DNA from: Siphonodentalium dalli
Taxonomy: Eukaryota > Mollusca > Scaphopoda > Gadilida > Siphonodentaliidae
Assembly (NCBI GenBank): GCA_032622095.1
Contig: CP136061.1
Location: 217,528,373 to 217,592,372 of the forward strand
Length of the DNA: 64,000 nt
Direction of reading: 5' to 3'
Position 1 is the stretch's first letter. Each line of letters starts with the position of its first letter. A model generated the notes under the pieces. That model saw only the letters and a list, made by a program, of their open reading frames with translations. It made no database searches and was not told the origin of the DNA. The translations under genes were made by a program, and so were the position numbers. Shown piece after piece: positions 23,609-36,345 of this stretch.

Positions 23609-23689
23609 TATGGAAGCGATGATCAGACAACAAGCCCAAGGGCGTATATGAAGTCTTCTCCTCTTTGGCTACATGCCCCATCCCCAGTA

Positions 23690-23900
23690 AGAGAGAGAGG
23701 GGTATAGGTCAGATGGGAAGGGTTGGAAATAATGGTTTTAGGAGAATTGGAGATATATAACTGAATTTGAGTTAGGGATGGAAAAAAGGAGAAGATAGTG
23801 TTAGGGATAGCAGGAGGCAGAGAGAGAGAGAGAGAGAGAGAGCGAGAGGGAGGAGAAACTAGAAGATAGGAGGGGGACAGATGAAGTTGTGAGATTTAGA
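23690..23900. repeat. (GA)n-rich purine tract
   Basis: A run of ga dinucleotides at about 23819-23843 inside a longer purine-rich stretch. Confidence 0.85.
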
Positions 23901-24255
23901 CAGTGGTGGGGAGTTTTCAATAATTGGTTGTTGCATGATAAAAATGATGCTCGTCTATAGTCATGGCTCAAATTCATTCATTTGTTGCATATATTCTGTT
24001 GAGTATAAAATGAGATGGTCCCATAAATGGCCAGATTTAGTGTACAGTTCCCTTTTTATAAATATTTATATTTATTCATGTATATTAAATAAGTATTATT
24101 TATGGAGGCACGGACTCGATATGAGTGTTCATATGTGCTTAATTCAGTGAGCATGAACAAATTCTGATTTATTATGGAAATGTCCATGTATCAACCAGAA
24201 TATGGCACATTGATACATCTCTCAACTCAGATCAAGCTTGAAAATCATTCTCGAT

Positions 24256-24337
24256 GTCGGGGCTCGAACCCATGCCAACCTCGTCTAGCCCAGACTGATG
24301 ATCATATCCACGTCCTAACCACCTCGGTTATGGGGAC
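24256..24337 (-). repeat. tRNA-derived SINE head
   Basis: On the minus strand it reads gtccccataaccgaggtggt, taggacg and later atgggttcgagccccgaca. GGTTCGAGCCC fits the pol III B box and taaccgaggtggttagg an A box at roughly the right spacing. The ends do not form a full acceptor stem, so it is a SINE-type derivative and not a tRNA gene. Confidence 0.6.
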
Positions 24338-24843
24338 ATACATATATATATATCTATAATCTTGATATACATGTTACAGTGATATAGATACAATCAGATT
24401 TATAGGAATGTTAGTTATTTATCCATGTAATACAACATTAGTCATCTGGAAGTTCACATACCTGTATATAATGTATATACTTAATTATTATTATCGCCAT
24501 ACCTGTGATATGTATAGGTTATGACAAATAAACTGATTGATTGAAACAGAGGATTAGCCATGTAAACACCACCATAATACATACTAGTAATCCCTCCACC
24601 GTTGATACTATAATGCTATCAGATTAACTGCTTCTTGATAGATGTGTTAACTTCTCCTAATCTTATAAAAAACAACCAATAAAATTATTGTAAAAGTTTT
24701 CTGAAATTAATGGTATTGTTTGACCAATAGTATTCAACTTTCTTGAGGAATTAAAAAGTGACTTTGCCAAAATTTTTGCCAAATGAAAATATTTTTTGCC
24801 AAAAATGAATTATTTTTGCATTTGGCAAATGGCAGCATGAACC

Positions 24844-25400
24844 ATGGCTAAATCCTATATCATGCCATGAATATCTACTTTAGCTACTCCCGTAGAGATC
24901 ATATTCTACCAGTACAAAACCTGGGAACTTTTTGATGCTCTGACTTCTGACAGGGAACTTTATTTATAACATTGAACAAACAAGGTGCAGATCGAGAATA
25001 TATCTCTTTGCTAATGTTTGTTCCTCATTAATCTAATGCACACAAGGGGTATAGTCCCAACTCGAGATTGCATGTTTTTTTGTGAGCCAATATCGCAAAA
25101 AAAAAAACATTGAATTAATTACCGGGGGAAATAATTTAATTGTAAGCGATGCAAAGCAAATTCGCTCACAATGTCACTTAAATCATGCAAATTCAAGATG
25201 AGGCTTTCACCTACAGTGAAGTACTTTATTAAGGAACAGGTAGTATAACTAAGAAATATATTACCTGTATTGTTTTTTCAATGTTATACACTTTTCTGTC
25301 ACAACATCAAAAAGTTCCAAGGTTTTGTACTGGTGGAATATGATCTCTACGGAGGTAGCTAAAGTAGAGATTCATGGCATGATCTAGGCTAAATCACAAC
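24844..25400. mobile_element. Foldback MITE with arms of about 95 bp
   Basis: The left arm (atcatgccatgaatatctac, through tcatattctaccagtacaaa, to gaactttttgatg) is the reverse complement, with few mismatches, of 25304-25400. The 360-base loop is AT-rich and has no frame. Confidence 0.8.
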
Positions 25401-25884
25401 CAACAATCCATCATATGATTTATTCCAGGTAACACAAAAGCAATGTTTATGCTGTGCAATATCCTCATGAAAATGAACAGGAGTATAGAAGCAGTATCTT
25501 CTTGGTTGATCTTCCGGAGTATAAAGATGAAAGAAGATTCAGAGGCTGAAACAAAGATGAGAGAAATTCAGAATAGATTGAGGTGAAATTCTAGAATATT
25601 AAAAACATTCAAGGGAATGGTGGGTATGCTACATGACATGTGTCATGTCCTCCGTCTGTCCGATAGTAGTGACTTTATCTAAACAAAAATCACACTGTGT
25701 TTGTCCATAAAAGTGTCTGTGATTTATATGTACCCATTCCATGTATGGTACACATGTAGACATCCAGATCAACCATCTGTCGTTTGTCCAGTCGTCCATA
25801 TGGGTGTTCTTATTATCCTATTCTTATGTGGCATTTCGTGTGCCCAGAACAGTCTTGTGGGGCCTCCAGCATTCTTTTTTATGT
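25401..25884. other. No gene recognised
   Basis: Open frames shorter than 75 codons only. Purine-rich DNA at 25500-25600. Confidence 0.4.
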
Positions 25885-25885
25885 T

Positions 25886-26035
25886 AACCCTTTCATGGCG
25901 GGAGGTGCGCTAGTGCACCATTAAAGACCCTGTGCCAGTCCATTGAATGCACTGGTTTACAAGGTCAAGATAAATATTGTTAGGCCAATGTATTCTACTA
26001 TATATGCGAGGCTCCCAATGGATTCTGCATTTCTG
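25886..26035. mobile_element. TTAA-type MITE fragment (CCCTTTCATG family)
   Basis: TTAA is followed by ccctttcatggcgggagg, then tgcgctagtgcaccattaa, ttgttaggccaatgtattct and tatatgcgaggctccc, as in the copies at 37617-37849 and 63694-63873. The right end is missing. Confidence 0.7.
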
Positions 26036-27060
26036 ATCATTTGTCACAATTTTGCTTATTGGGGTTTTCCTCCACACCGAAAAATGAGAATTGTTCAAGA
26101 CAATAATTGTCTCAACACTTTGTGTCTCTTTATGGTTGTCTGGCTTTAAATTTTTAAAATACAGGAATACTGATAGGATTGGGATGCCTTTCTTTATCAA
26201 GATTTCCACTATTTTAAAAAGTCCTTGAATATCAAACCATTCATTGATATTTAGTGCTGGAATTCCCTTTTCATTGAATAGTACTCAAATTTATATCGTA
26301 CCCTTAAAAGTGCTTGAAATTAGTAACGTTTTAATTTTTGAACAAGCATACCTTTCAATGACAATCCATTTTTATTTCAAAAAAATATCTTTAGGCCATC
26401 ATAGGACTGCAGACGAATATATAATAAGCTTTGAAGATCATGACTCCATTCCTTGAAAAGTGCTCAACCCTTTGACGGGTGAGTACGTCATAATATGACG
26501 TCATATCCATGGGTGAATATGCTGAGTAATATTGTACCAATCGCCTATTGTAACAAATTAATCATACAGACAACATTATTAAAAGCACGAATCAATGGAA
26601 ATAATAAAAATATATCTATCTATATCATCGCTCCAACTGTAAAATGATTCCGGGGTATAAAATAATAGATATGAATCAAGGACAACTATCCGGAAAAGCT
26701 TGAATTAATTAATATCAATTTATTCTTAATTTCTTATCACATTCCTGGGACAGTATAAAGGGCTATTTTTAGAACAGAAATATCGCAAAAACATTTAGGG
26801 CTTACCAAGAGGGAGAACTCTATCTTGTTAGCACCCTCAATGAAGGCAAATTTAATTTTAACTGAGAAATTCTACTGTGAATTACGCTCTGCTGCATCAG
26901 AAATAAATATAGAATTTGTAGCTAGTGTCCGTGAGGGGGATTTCAGCATCTATTGGGCGAGGCTCTGTCGAGTCCAATAGATGCCAACCCCCGAGCAGAC
27001 GTAAACAGTTTAAAGATGAATAATCTGAATTAACGCTCGCAAATTACCTTTTCCTTGGCT
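26036..27060. other. No gene; fragments of other repeats
   Basis: The stretch 26650-26800 resembles one arm of the foldback element at 31640-32025 (ggtataaaataatagat, then atcaattaatat-type words). A hairpin with an 11-bp stem, GCATCTATTGG/CCAATAGATGC, lies at about 26949-26986. Confidence 0.5.
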
Positions 27061-27061
27061 T

Positions 27062-27455
27062 CGGGGGTAAAAAGTATTTGATTCAAGTCGAGGAACCCAC
27101 CCATCAAAGCTCAGAGTGGTCAGATATCAATTTTTGAAATCTATTATTTTTCAACACCAATTATTTTAGTGGCCCAGTAAAAGTCGACGAGAAGACAGTC
27201 TGGAGATGAAGATGGATAACTCTAAAATCAAGTGGCTTTTTGTGTCATTTATTTGACAAACCGGCAAAATTTCGTTGAACAGAATGTTGATAAATAACAG
27301 GTTTTGAGCAATTTTATACTATATTTGACTGTGGTTAGCATAATTTTTGGTCAATTAATCGATTCTGATAACTGAATCGGCATTTCAAAAAATGTTGTTG
27401 TTGGAATCTGATGATATGGGGACCATCAAATCTGACTGAGTACCTTTAAGTGACA
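27062..27455. mobile_element. Relative of the gattcgagtcgagg foldback family
   Basis: It carries tatttgattcaagtcgagg, ggataactctaaaatcaagt and tctgactgagtacctttaa in the order seen in 14650-15045. The second arm is strongly decayed. Confidence 0.65.
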
Positions 27456-28796
27456 ACGTTAGCTACATATTTTATTTATCCATTGCACAAAACTTGCCTT
27501 TTGTGAAGTATATCTGCCTTTTTCCTCAGTTTTACATTCGTTACTTCGATAACACCCTTACATTTATTAGGTAAAACTAATTAACATACATGATTTGAAA
27601 AAATCGGAGTGCAGCTTAGAGCGAAATAGTTTGTTGGGTTTTTTATAGTTATTCTAAGCTGGCCATGTACAAATGGTTTATGGATGTTTTAGAGCGAAAA
27701 CACATATCCGTTTACAAATTTTGTATCAATTGCGGTGAATTATGGATGATTAACGTCCCAAAATCACAATGACGTCATTTAGGTCAGTTGACTTTCCTAG
27801 TTACCTGTGCATTTGCATATGCAATTATGTCACGAAAGTAGTACTAACCTAATAAAGCTACGTTGACCTAACAAAGCTACATTGGCGTAATAAATGTAAC
27901 GTTTATTAGGCAGGCTTTATGTAGGCAATAGGTAGTGAGCAGTGGATAAACCATTTTATTTTGCCTTTATAGATAAAATAATATGCCCAATCATCAGTTT
28001 TATCTGTATTTTATTAACAAAAAAGCTACTTGTAGTTTTGAAATCAGGTTTTATAAAAAATGATGTTGTTGTAATTATGGCCCGGAAGAGATACATAGAA
28101 CAGGTAAATGAATGTAAACCAGCAGTTTCATAGCGGAAGAGAAGGTCAAACCATCAGCAGCCGAAGTATTTACAAATTAATTGATTGATTTTCTGTAGAG
28201 TTTAATTGTGGATGTGTATTACCCTACACAGATCAATATTTATCACCCACCCGTGTACATTTTAACTGCTTATTGATTTATAGGTGCTAGCATTATTTGT
28301 GCTTAACAATTTCCCATGTATCAACTAATAACTTGATTGATTGTTTAGCTGTGCTTCTGCCATGTCAGCTTCTGACTTTGAAACACTCGATATTTCCATC
28401 CTTCATTGCTGGTACTCTTACAAATTGGCATATACATTGACAGCTCATGCCAAAATTAGGATAGCTATTTTAACCTGTCTGAAGTTATCATCAATATTAT
28501 CAAGTGGTATCATAATCCTCAAGCACCATGGACATATACTTCACATTACTGTTTAAATCACTATCTGACACCAGATTATGATGGTTCCAGTTCCTATAGA
28601 TACCAGAATTTTTGCAATCTGTGCAAGATGAAAATTACTGACATCAGTCATTGTAATAGATGTCAATTGATGGAATTAGTATCTCACATCCCTTTTACTG
28701 CCCTGTAGTAGCATGTTTCATCAGAACAATACAATGTTGGATCGATACCAACACACTGGATATACAACTGACAGTATATATAGAGGTATCTAGTCT
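27456..28796. other. No gene recognised
   Basis: AT-rich. It contains three tandem copies of a short ctaataaagctac-like unit near 27848-27900. No frame above 75 codons. Confidence 0.45.
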
Positions 28797-29170
28797 TTTT
28801 AGCTCACCTGAGACGAAGTCTCCGGTGGAGCTATAATCATCACTACTCGTCCGTCGTCTGTCCGTCCGTCAACAATTCTTTGAACATCTTCTCCTCTGGA
28901 ACCGTAACACCGAATTGGTTCATATTTGGTGTGGCTGTTCCCTAGGTAACTCTCATTCAGATTTGTTCAAATGAGGTCACCCGGTCAAATAGTTGCGAAG
29001 CTAGGACCATAACTCTTTTCTACCATAGTAATTCTTACAGCGACTTCTTCTCGAATTTCATTGGGCCGAATGGGTTCATATTTGGTACAAAGGGTCCTTG
29101 GGGGACTGTGGTTCGGATTTGTTCAAATGAGGTTACTGGGTCAAATGTGGGCGGAGTCAGTGACATAACT
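28797..29170. mobile_element. AGCTCACCTGAG dispersed element, copy 2
   Basis: It starts tttagctcacctgagacgaa. AGCTCACC-t-GAGAC pairs with GTCTC-c-GGTG-GAGCT, giving a clear terminal hairpin. Two subrepeats follow with tttgttcaaatgaggtcac and ccataactcttt. Confidence 0.75.
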
Positions 29171-29639
29171 CAAAAAACAAATTTGTTTTGTTAAATTCAG
29201 ATTTTTGGAATTTTCAGGGCGACCTTTCTCAATTTAACAAACAAAAATATTATTGTTTAAACATGTTATAAATTTTTTTTAAAGTGACACCATAATAACA
29301 TCTGCAGAGTTATGAAACTTTACTCTTTAATGAAATTATGGAAACATTCCAACCTCCCCCACTCACCCCCCTCCCACATGGCCCAGACCCACCCCCCCAC
29401 CCTGCCATCAACCAACATCTCTTCCAAGCCATATCACCTCTCAATTTAATTAATACCTCTTCTCACCACAGAAGCAATGAAGCATATATATCTGCAAAGA
29501 CACAGGTCATTAATTTAGATTAGAATAATAGATGTCATCTGGCTAGTTTATGTAAACATATCTGTAGCAATTTAAAAACAAACTGGTGCTCCCAAGGTTA
29601 GGTGATGACTGATAGGTTTCCCTGTCATTCAATGGTATT
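29171..29639. other. No gene recognised
   Basis: A C-rich frame of 61 codons (29338-29523) is low complexity, with proline and histidine from cccaccc runs. No other signal. Confidence 0.4.
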
Positions 29640-30110
29640 GTGAATGGCTTAGATTTCTTCAAGTCTGGAAATATTGTGTCTGACATTTACAGAGTGAGGT
29701 CCCCAGATGGTGAATTTAGTGTTGCTACCCCATACAGCATGCTAGCATCACCAAATACACCATCCAGGGACCTAATTCTGCTTAGGCCTCATCTTCTGGG
29801 AAGTATGCTAAGTATCAAACTGACAGTTTGTTTTAGTCACTTTTGTCCACCTGTTCAGTTTCAATGTCCCCCTAATTTGCAGAAGATAAAATGCATAATT
29901 GAGGTGCTCAATGGGTGTGTATCACCAACTTCAACTGTAGGACTTCAATCTGTTCCTAGGATTTTATTGGCCATTGAGGCCTAATCAGATTGAGGATGAA
30001 TTAGGTGATGCTAGCCTGCCTTACGGAATATTGTCATTAAATTCACCTTTTGGGGACCTAATTCTGCAAATGTCAGACATACTAAATTCAGACTTGGCCA
30101 TTTCATATTA
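29640..30110. mobile_element. Foldback MITE, GAGGTCCCCAGAGGGTGAAT family
   Basis: The left end gtgtctgacatttacagagt and the right end aatgtcagacatactaaatt are inverted relatives. Between them are two gaggtcccc/ggacct hairpin blocks around an internal region starting ttctgggaagtatg. The 114-codon frame at 29640-29984 is repeat-derived. Confidence 0.75.
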
Positions 30111-30164
30111 TTTTCTTAATCACCACTTATCCAGATGAAATCATACCACTATTTTTCAAAGAAA

Positions 30165-30650
30165 AATTTGGGGGGGGGGGGGGGGTATATATTGGATTAA
30201 CTTTGTCTTCTATCTGTCAGGCTTCCATCCGTCTGCCTGTTGGGATGTCTATTCATCCATCTATCAACAATTGTTTTCTTCTCCATATTAAAGACGGAAT
30301 GTGTGTATATATTTCAGTGTGCATGTTCCCTAGGTGTCTCACAATCAGATTTGTTCAATTAAGTTCATCACATCAAATACATGTAGGTGCGAAGCCAGGG
30401 CCATAACTCTTTCCCTCCATAGTAATTCTTAAAACAGTTTTTTCATAAGAACCATTGGGCCTATATAGCTATATTTGGTATGCAGGGGCCTTGGGTGACC
30501 GGGGTTCAGATTTGTTAAAATGGGGTCATTTTTAGGAAATGAGGTCCCCAGAGGGTGAATTTGGTGATTTTAGTCCACCTTGCGGAATACTGTCATTAAA
30601 TTCACCTGCAAAGGTCAGACACACTAAATACAAATAGGCTGTTCCAATAT
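30165..30650. repeat. G-run, AGCTCACCTGAG fragment and foldback fragment
   Basis: A run of G at about 30171-30185 leads into a truncated AGCTCACCTGAG-type body (ggcctatatagctatatttg and ccttgggtgaccggggttca). At 30541 this joins a half copy of the GAGGTCCCC foldback. Confidence 0.65.
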
Positions 30651-31639
30651 TAGTTTCTTAACCACCACTTATCCAGGTGAAATCATACCCTGATTTTTCA
30701 AAGAGAAAATTGGGGGATATATTGATATTACTAGATGAATGGATCTCATAGATGAAGATTCACATTTGTTCAGAGATAAGGGCAGAGATAAGAGATTTAA
30801 CTCTCCTCTATGCTGTTTGGCACTGGTATAATAATATTGATTTCTAGACAGCCTGGGTGGGGGCAATGTTTGAGGCAATGGGGAGGGAGTGTAGAGGGGT
30901 GGAGATTTGACACCCTACTTTGATCAAAAGTTAGAATTTCATGCCTGATACTACAATAGTTGTAGATTAGATGTTCACACCAAAATTCTCGTAGTTTGGT
31001 TTGATTTTCTAACATGTATGTTTTTAAACCATCAGTCCATATGTTCCTACTTCAGGTTAAACTGTTGGACCGAATTGGCCAGAAATTTTGACTTTATGGG
31101 GGGTGTCAGGTTGGTAATTTTCAAATGTTTGAGAGCTTTGAAGTACTGGTACCAGTCGTAAAATTCAACCTAAGAGGAATGTACAAAAGGATTTTTGTGA
31201 ACTTAGTACTGTGGTATGGTTGTCCTCTTTAAAAGGTAAGAGGTTGGAGATTTGTCAGTGATGTGCAATTAGAACTTTCAAGGTGAAGAGCCCTGCTCGT
31301 CTTAGAACATCCAGCTATGTCCATGTTTAGAACTACTTGTCTTAAGTGATTTTGTCAAGTACTGACTCTTGTAGTCTTCAGAGTCCCCGTCTTCTCAGTT
31401 CTTACAGTCTGGTGAGCGACCCACAGTCATTGACTGTCTTGTTAAGTGGATTCCGACAGTTATCTCATGAATGATAGATCATAGAGACAAATTTGTTAAT
31501 TTTCGCAAGCTGCTTGCCGTGAGCAAAAATTAATATTTGTCTCGGTCATGAATGAGATAATGTTTGGTTTCCACTGAAAAACACTAGATTTTCTATTTAT
31601 TATATTCCAAAGAAATTCACAAGATAACACTATACTTAA
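30651..31639. other. No gene recognised
   Basis: No frame above 75 codons and no inverted ends seen. Confidence 0.4.
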
Positions 31640-32025
31640 TTATGGTCTATCTCTTCCTAAACACGTTTTATATAGTTTTATGGGTATAAAATAATAGATA
31701 AGAGTCATAGAATCCTGTCAGGAAATGCTACTATCAATTAATATTGATTTTATATTGATATTTTCTTATATAATGTGATAATCAAGTGGGACATTGTTTC
31801 AATACTATTTTTAGATAGGGTTATCCTGCATGGTATGTGCCAAACGAGCGCAAGCCGTAAAATGTCACAAATTTATTGTATATATTTTATACCAGAAAAT
31901 TTGAAATAAAATCAGTGTTAGTTGAGGGAAGCATTTCCAGACAGTAGTCTTTGATTCATATTTATTATTTTATACCTAGGAAGCTATATAAAAACTTGTT
32001 ATAGGAAGAGATAAACCATCTTTAA
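31640..32025. mobile_element. Foldback MITE with arms of about 90 bp
   Basis: The left arm atggtctatctcttcctaaa, with gggtataaaataatag, pairs with the right arm, which includes tattattttatacctagg and ataggaagagataaaccatc. Single-arm relatives lie at 26650-26800 and 55870-56010. Confidence 0.75.
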
Positions 32026-32901
32026 ACTACAATATTTATGAAAAAACAAATTTATCCCTTTGATTATTGATGTATTTGATTCATCTTTGAAAACTTTACT
32101 GAATAAATCAGTAAGTTGAATTCGTATATAAAAGATTAATGCACTCAGAGGTGACAGGCTTTTGAGTCTTCAGGAGCAGTGGGAACCTGTGCCAAAGGCA
32201 TTGTTGAGATCAATAGTGCAATAATGCCCAATTAACTCAATTTATTTTTAGATATATAAAATCCAAATAGCTGGATACCTTTAATAGGACTGGAACAAGC
32301 TATCAATCCTATTTTGCACATATTATGTTGTTAATTATATTGCTGTGCTTATAGACACAATATCAAGAGTGTGTGTAGATTTTATAACTGGATGCCACTA
32401 TAAAGTGGCAAGCTATGTGTTGGCCCTTCTATATTGTCAAGAAGATAACAAATTTTATCATCACTTGTTTATGGTTGCGTGTCGAGCAAGAATTCCTCAA
32501 TATCATGATCAGGAAATTGAGTAAAATTGGCCACCAATATTATGCCTTTCACCAATTTAAATGGACCCACCATAGGCTGATATTACAGGTATATATGCAG
32601 CATGCTGACATATCTATGAGGCTATACTAGTTTGTTAGTAATTGCAATTTCCTGAGTAAATACCCTTATATATTTATATATATATTTATATTATATATAT
32701 ATATTTGTAGTATTGTACCCTTCACCCCATCACTAATTCCATATATAATATAAGATTTTTTGTGAATCTTTTCATCAAAGGTGTTCTTTCTTCAACATTG
32801 ACATTTAATTTTGCCCACTCCAACTTATGTGTAGTTCAATATTTTTTATTGGTGATTTATTTGTTGACATGGTAAATATATTACCTCATCTGCAATTGGC
32901 T
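32026..32901. other. No gene recognised
   Basis: AT-rich with a (TA)n tract near 32670-32705. No coding signal. Confidence 0.4.
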
Positions 32902-33936
32902 GTTATAGCAGGGTTTCCCGGGTCCCATTTAGCTAGGGTCCCTTTTAGCTAGAGCCCCTTCCCCTCCGACATATTCCAATATCCGATCCACAGATTAATG
33001 CCTATTCGCACATGCATCTGCCACTAAATAAAACCAACAGGGAATGATAAACTACATTATATTTACCAGCTAATAGTGACCATTTTAAATGAGTACTGTA
33101 CTCAAATGATGTTGTTGGTTTCTATATTCTCTGCTTTGTAGAATAAGGTAACCAGATTTCCATTATTTGACTGTCTGCTGAGTACGAAGTATAATGTTAC
33201 AGATGGCAGATAAGCCAGAATGCAAAAATAGAACCCTTGTCATTGAGATAGTTTTGTACAGTTTTCAGGCAAATGTATCAAATAAATATTATATGGATAA
33301 TAGTCCCAGATACTCTTTAATTTATTGTATAGTCAGTGAGTTCACACCCTATCAACAAAAGTTTTTTAAATGATGTGTGCCATGCATTGCCCAATCCACT
33401 ATCCATCAATTAATTTTATTATACGACTTGTACATGGAAATTCATAACTTAGTTTATGGATGGAGCCATAAAGAAGATTTATATTAAATTATTAAAAACA
33501 TCTTCGACTCAAAATTAATTATTTTTCTGTATATTATTGATATTAGATTGTTGTTATTACTGGGAATTTATAGAAATTGAAATATAGTCTCCCTTTAATG
33601 AAGATTAATTCTCTTCAAGGATAGAGACATCAAAAAGTATTGCCTTATTCTATCTACAATATAAATTTTATCTAGCGCCAGAACAACTGGTGTCAATGAA
33701 AAAATAAACACTTAGATAACTTTAAAATAATTTGTTAAAAATAAAAACACAACTTTGTCAGATTTGTTGATTTCATCTACTTATATTACCATAGGATTTC
33801 ATTATCTGGGCTTAAATTAAGGGTCACGTAAACTGGCAGTAGATAGTCACAATTGATTGTATGGATCAATTAACATTTCCCCCAGTGGTTATATGGGCCC
33901 CATTCCCCCAACCCCTAGCAGAAACCCTGGTTATAG
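32902..33936. mobile_element. TIR element, 7-bp duplication GTTATAG
   Basis: GTTATAG (32902-32908) precedes CAGGGTTTCCC, and the right end AGAAACCCTG is followed by GTTATAG (33930-33936). The element body is 1021 bases. CAGGGTTTC/GAAACCCTG ends are hAT-like in character, but hAT elements normally duplicate 8 bases. No transposase frame. A relative with the same end sequence is at 59185-60648. Confidence 0.7.
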
Positions 33937-35185
33937 TGTGGTATAGTGAGTTGGGTGGAATTGGTCACACCTCGGCCTGTACCTACCTGACAACTGAAGT
34001 CACTATATTAATTATAACATACACATAGGAAATAGTTCTACATTGACACTCAATTTGGAGAACAATTTGAAATGACAAGATGTTAATCATTAAAAACCGG
34101 CCTCTCAACATGTTACAATGGAGAAATTTATAAGTAGTAGGACTAATCAATGAATGTCTATTTTCCAGGTCCCTCAGTACTGAACATTACGACAAACAGA
34201 GTGATATTCCTTTGAAGAACCTTCTTGAATTTGATGTTACTTGCCTCCAAACACTGATGAACTCTGCATGAAAAATCTTATGAAAACCAGCTGCTCCTCT
34301 TGGAAATAGTCATATACATGTATCAATAACATTATAATAATGATTAACAGCCCAACACCAACATCCTACTAAACTCAGCCACTAATAGGATGGAGGGCTG
34401 CTTTTAATCATTACTGAATGGTCACTAATAGAACCTAATGTCCATGAAATTTATTTTATTACTCTTATTACCACTCTTGTACCATGACCCATATATTGTC
34501 ATGGCTTATGCATGCATGTTATTAATTTCTGAAAAAATACTAATAAAATATTCCATCAAATTTAAACCATTTAATTACTTGTTTATAAATGAAAAAAAGT
34601 GGTTGTATCTGGTTGTATAATTATTAAATTGTATATGTTATAAGTCCCATGTTTTCTAGTATTTCATAATGAAACTGCTTTAAAATGATATGTGCCATAA
34701 CTACCGTTATTCTCTATTGTTCTCAACTGTTGTAAATTATTTGTTCATTCAGAAATATATTTTATATCATATATGTTCTGTTGAGTTTTACTTCATACAT
34801 AGTATTATTGTAGTTGCTTTTTCAGATTACATGATGCCCAATTGGCCTTGACACTATCAGTCTTGGCCTTTCGTGTCTATTGTTGGCACTCTCCCTGCCT
34901 TTACAAAATTTCACATAGCCCCAATGTTCAGCAAATTCTATTTAGAAAACACATGTGTGTTATAAAAATTAAAGGTGAATATTTGTTGCATCATGGAAAG
35001 TTGGTTTAGGTGAAGACAATACTTTTAAAATGGGTGAGAGTTGTCACCAAATTCACACAAAAAAACCTTAATTAATGCTGTTTAATGACTAAGTGTTCTG
35101 CATCTTACACATTAACCCTTTCATTAAAGAATGGATTGTTCCATCATGTTATTAAAGTATGCATTGGAATGATCTTTTATTCATC
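33937..35185. other. No gene recognised
   Basis: AT-rich; frames up to 60 codons only. Confidence 0.4.
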
Positions 35186-35189
35186 TGAA

Positions 35190-35345
35190 GGGGTTTTCAG
35201 TAAAAAATAAGCAGACAGCAGACAGAAAAAACAGATAATACAAGAGCAGAATGATTCATAATCATTAGTGGGAAATTTTGAGATAATAAGTTCAACATTG
35301 TTGAACTTATTATTTAACTATTATTGAAGTATAGAGAGGGTTAAA
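35190..35345 (-). repeat. Dispersed repeat Y, inverted partial copy
   Basis: The words agcagacagcagacag and gataataagttcaaca are the reverse complement of the cores of the copies at 35985 and 39625. Confidence 0.55.
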
Positions 35346-35984
35346 TGGAACCTCCAAATTATCTAATTTTGAAGGAGGGATATCAAAACATACCATGTGG
35401 AATATTTTACCACCGAACTCATCATTTAAAAACGGGCTTGTTTTGCCATGTCATCTGTTTACAAAAATCACTGGAGAAAAAAAGGCCTCTTTTGTGTCTC
35501 CGAAGTGGTAATTTATATCACTTCAATAAATCTTACCTAGACATATGAAGCCTGTAGAAAAGTATTTGACGTAATTGTGGACCTCTTTTGATCCCCAGAC
35601 AGGGAGGAATGTGACAAGAGTGAGAATTACTAGGTATAATTTTAGGGTCCAAACCGCCACAAGCTTATGAAACACGTCACACTACTTGAAGGGTTAGGCC
35701 CGAGATATAAGTCAGAATTGATATTGAGAGTATATCAAAATAATTCCGACACTGGATCAGTAGGATACCCTCTAATTCTAGCTGTATGTGAACAAATCAT
35801 GTGTACACTAAATCATTTTGTCATACAAGTTCCAACATGAAGACTTGGACATACATAATCTCTTTTAAATATGACTATTGTATATCTTTGTAAGATGCTA
35901 TATCTCTTCTTAGCAACATTTCCAACATAAAGTTATTCCCTAAGGTGACAAAAGCTAAGTGTTCTGGGAAGAGATAGACTATCT
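35346..35984. other. No gene recognised
   Basis: One plus-strand frame of 67 codons lies at 35345-35548. It has no family resemblance I can see and no splice context that links it to a gene. Confidence 0.35.
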
Positions 35985-36345
35985 TTAACCCTTTATATAC
36001 AAATACTCATCGATGAGTAGTTCCCGTAAGAGATGTTCAGACAATAATTCAACAACTTATTATCTGAACGTTTCCCCCCCAAATAATATGAATCTTTCTG
36101 TGCTTATATTAGCTTTTCGTCTGGCTGTCGTCTGCTTTTATTACGTGAAAATCCCTCCAATTGAATAATAGAACAAAAATCCAAATTTATACTTTAGAAC
36201 TGAGTGAAGAATCCATTTAGTAAAGAGAGGGTTAAATGCTCAAACAGGGACTGCCCCTTTAAGAATGTGCTGAGCTGGTCTGCACTAAAGTACAACTGAT
36301 AAACTATTCATGTCTGAACAAGCATTGCCTTTAATCTGCACACAT
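35985..36345 (+). repeat. Dispersed repeat Y, copy 1
   Basis: It shares gatgagtagttcccgtaag, gcttttcgtctggctgtcgt, ctgcccctttaagaatgt and aagcattgcctttaatctg in order with 39625-39985. Length about 360 bases. No coding frame. Confidence 0.75.

Noticed and set aside
29640-29984. A 114-codon frame in the GAGGTCCCC foldback
   Set aside because: Its residues are explained by the repeat blocks that recur at 37060 and 49845 in other frames.
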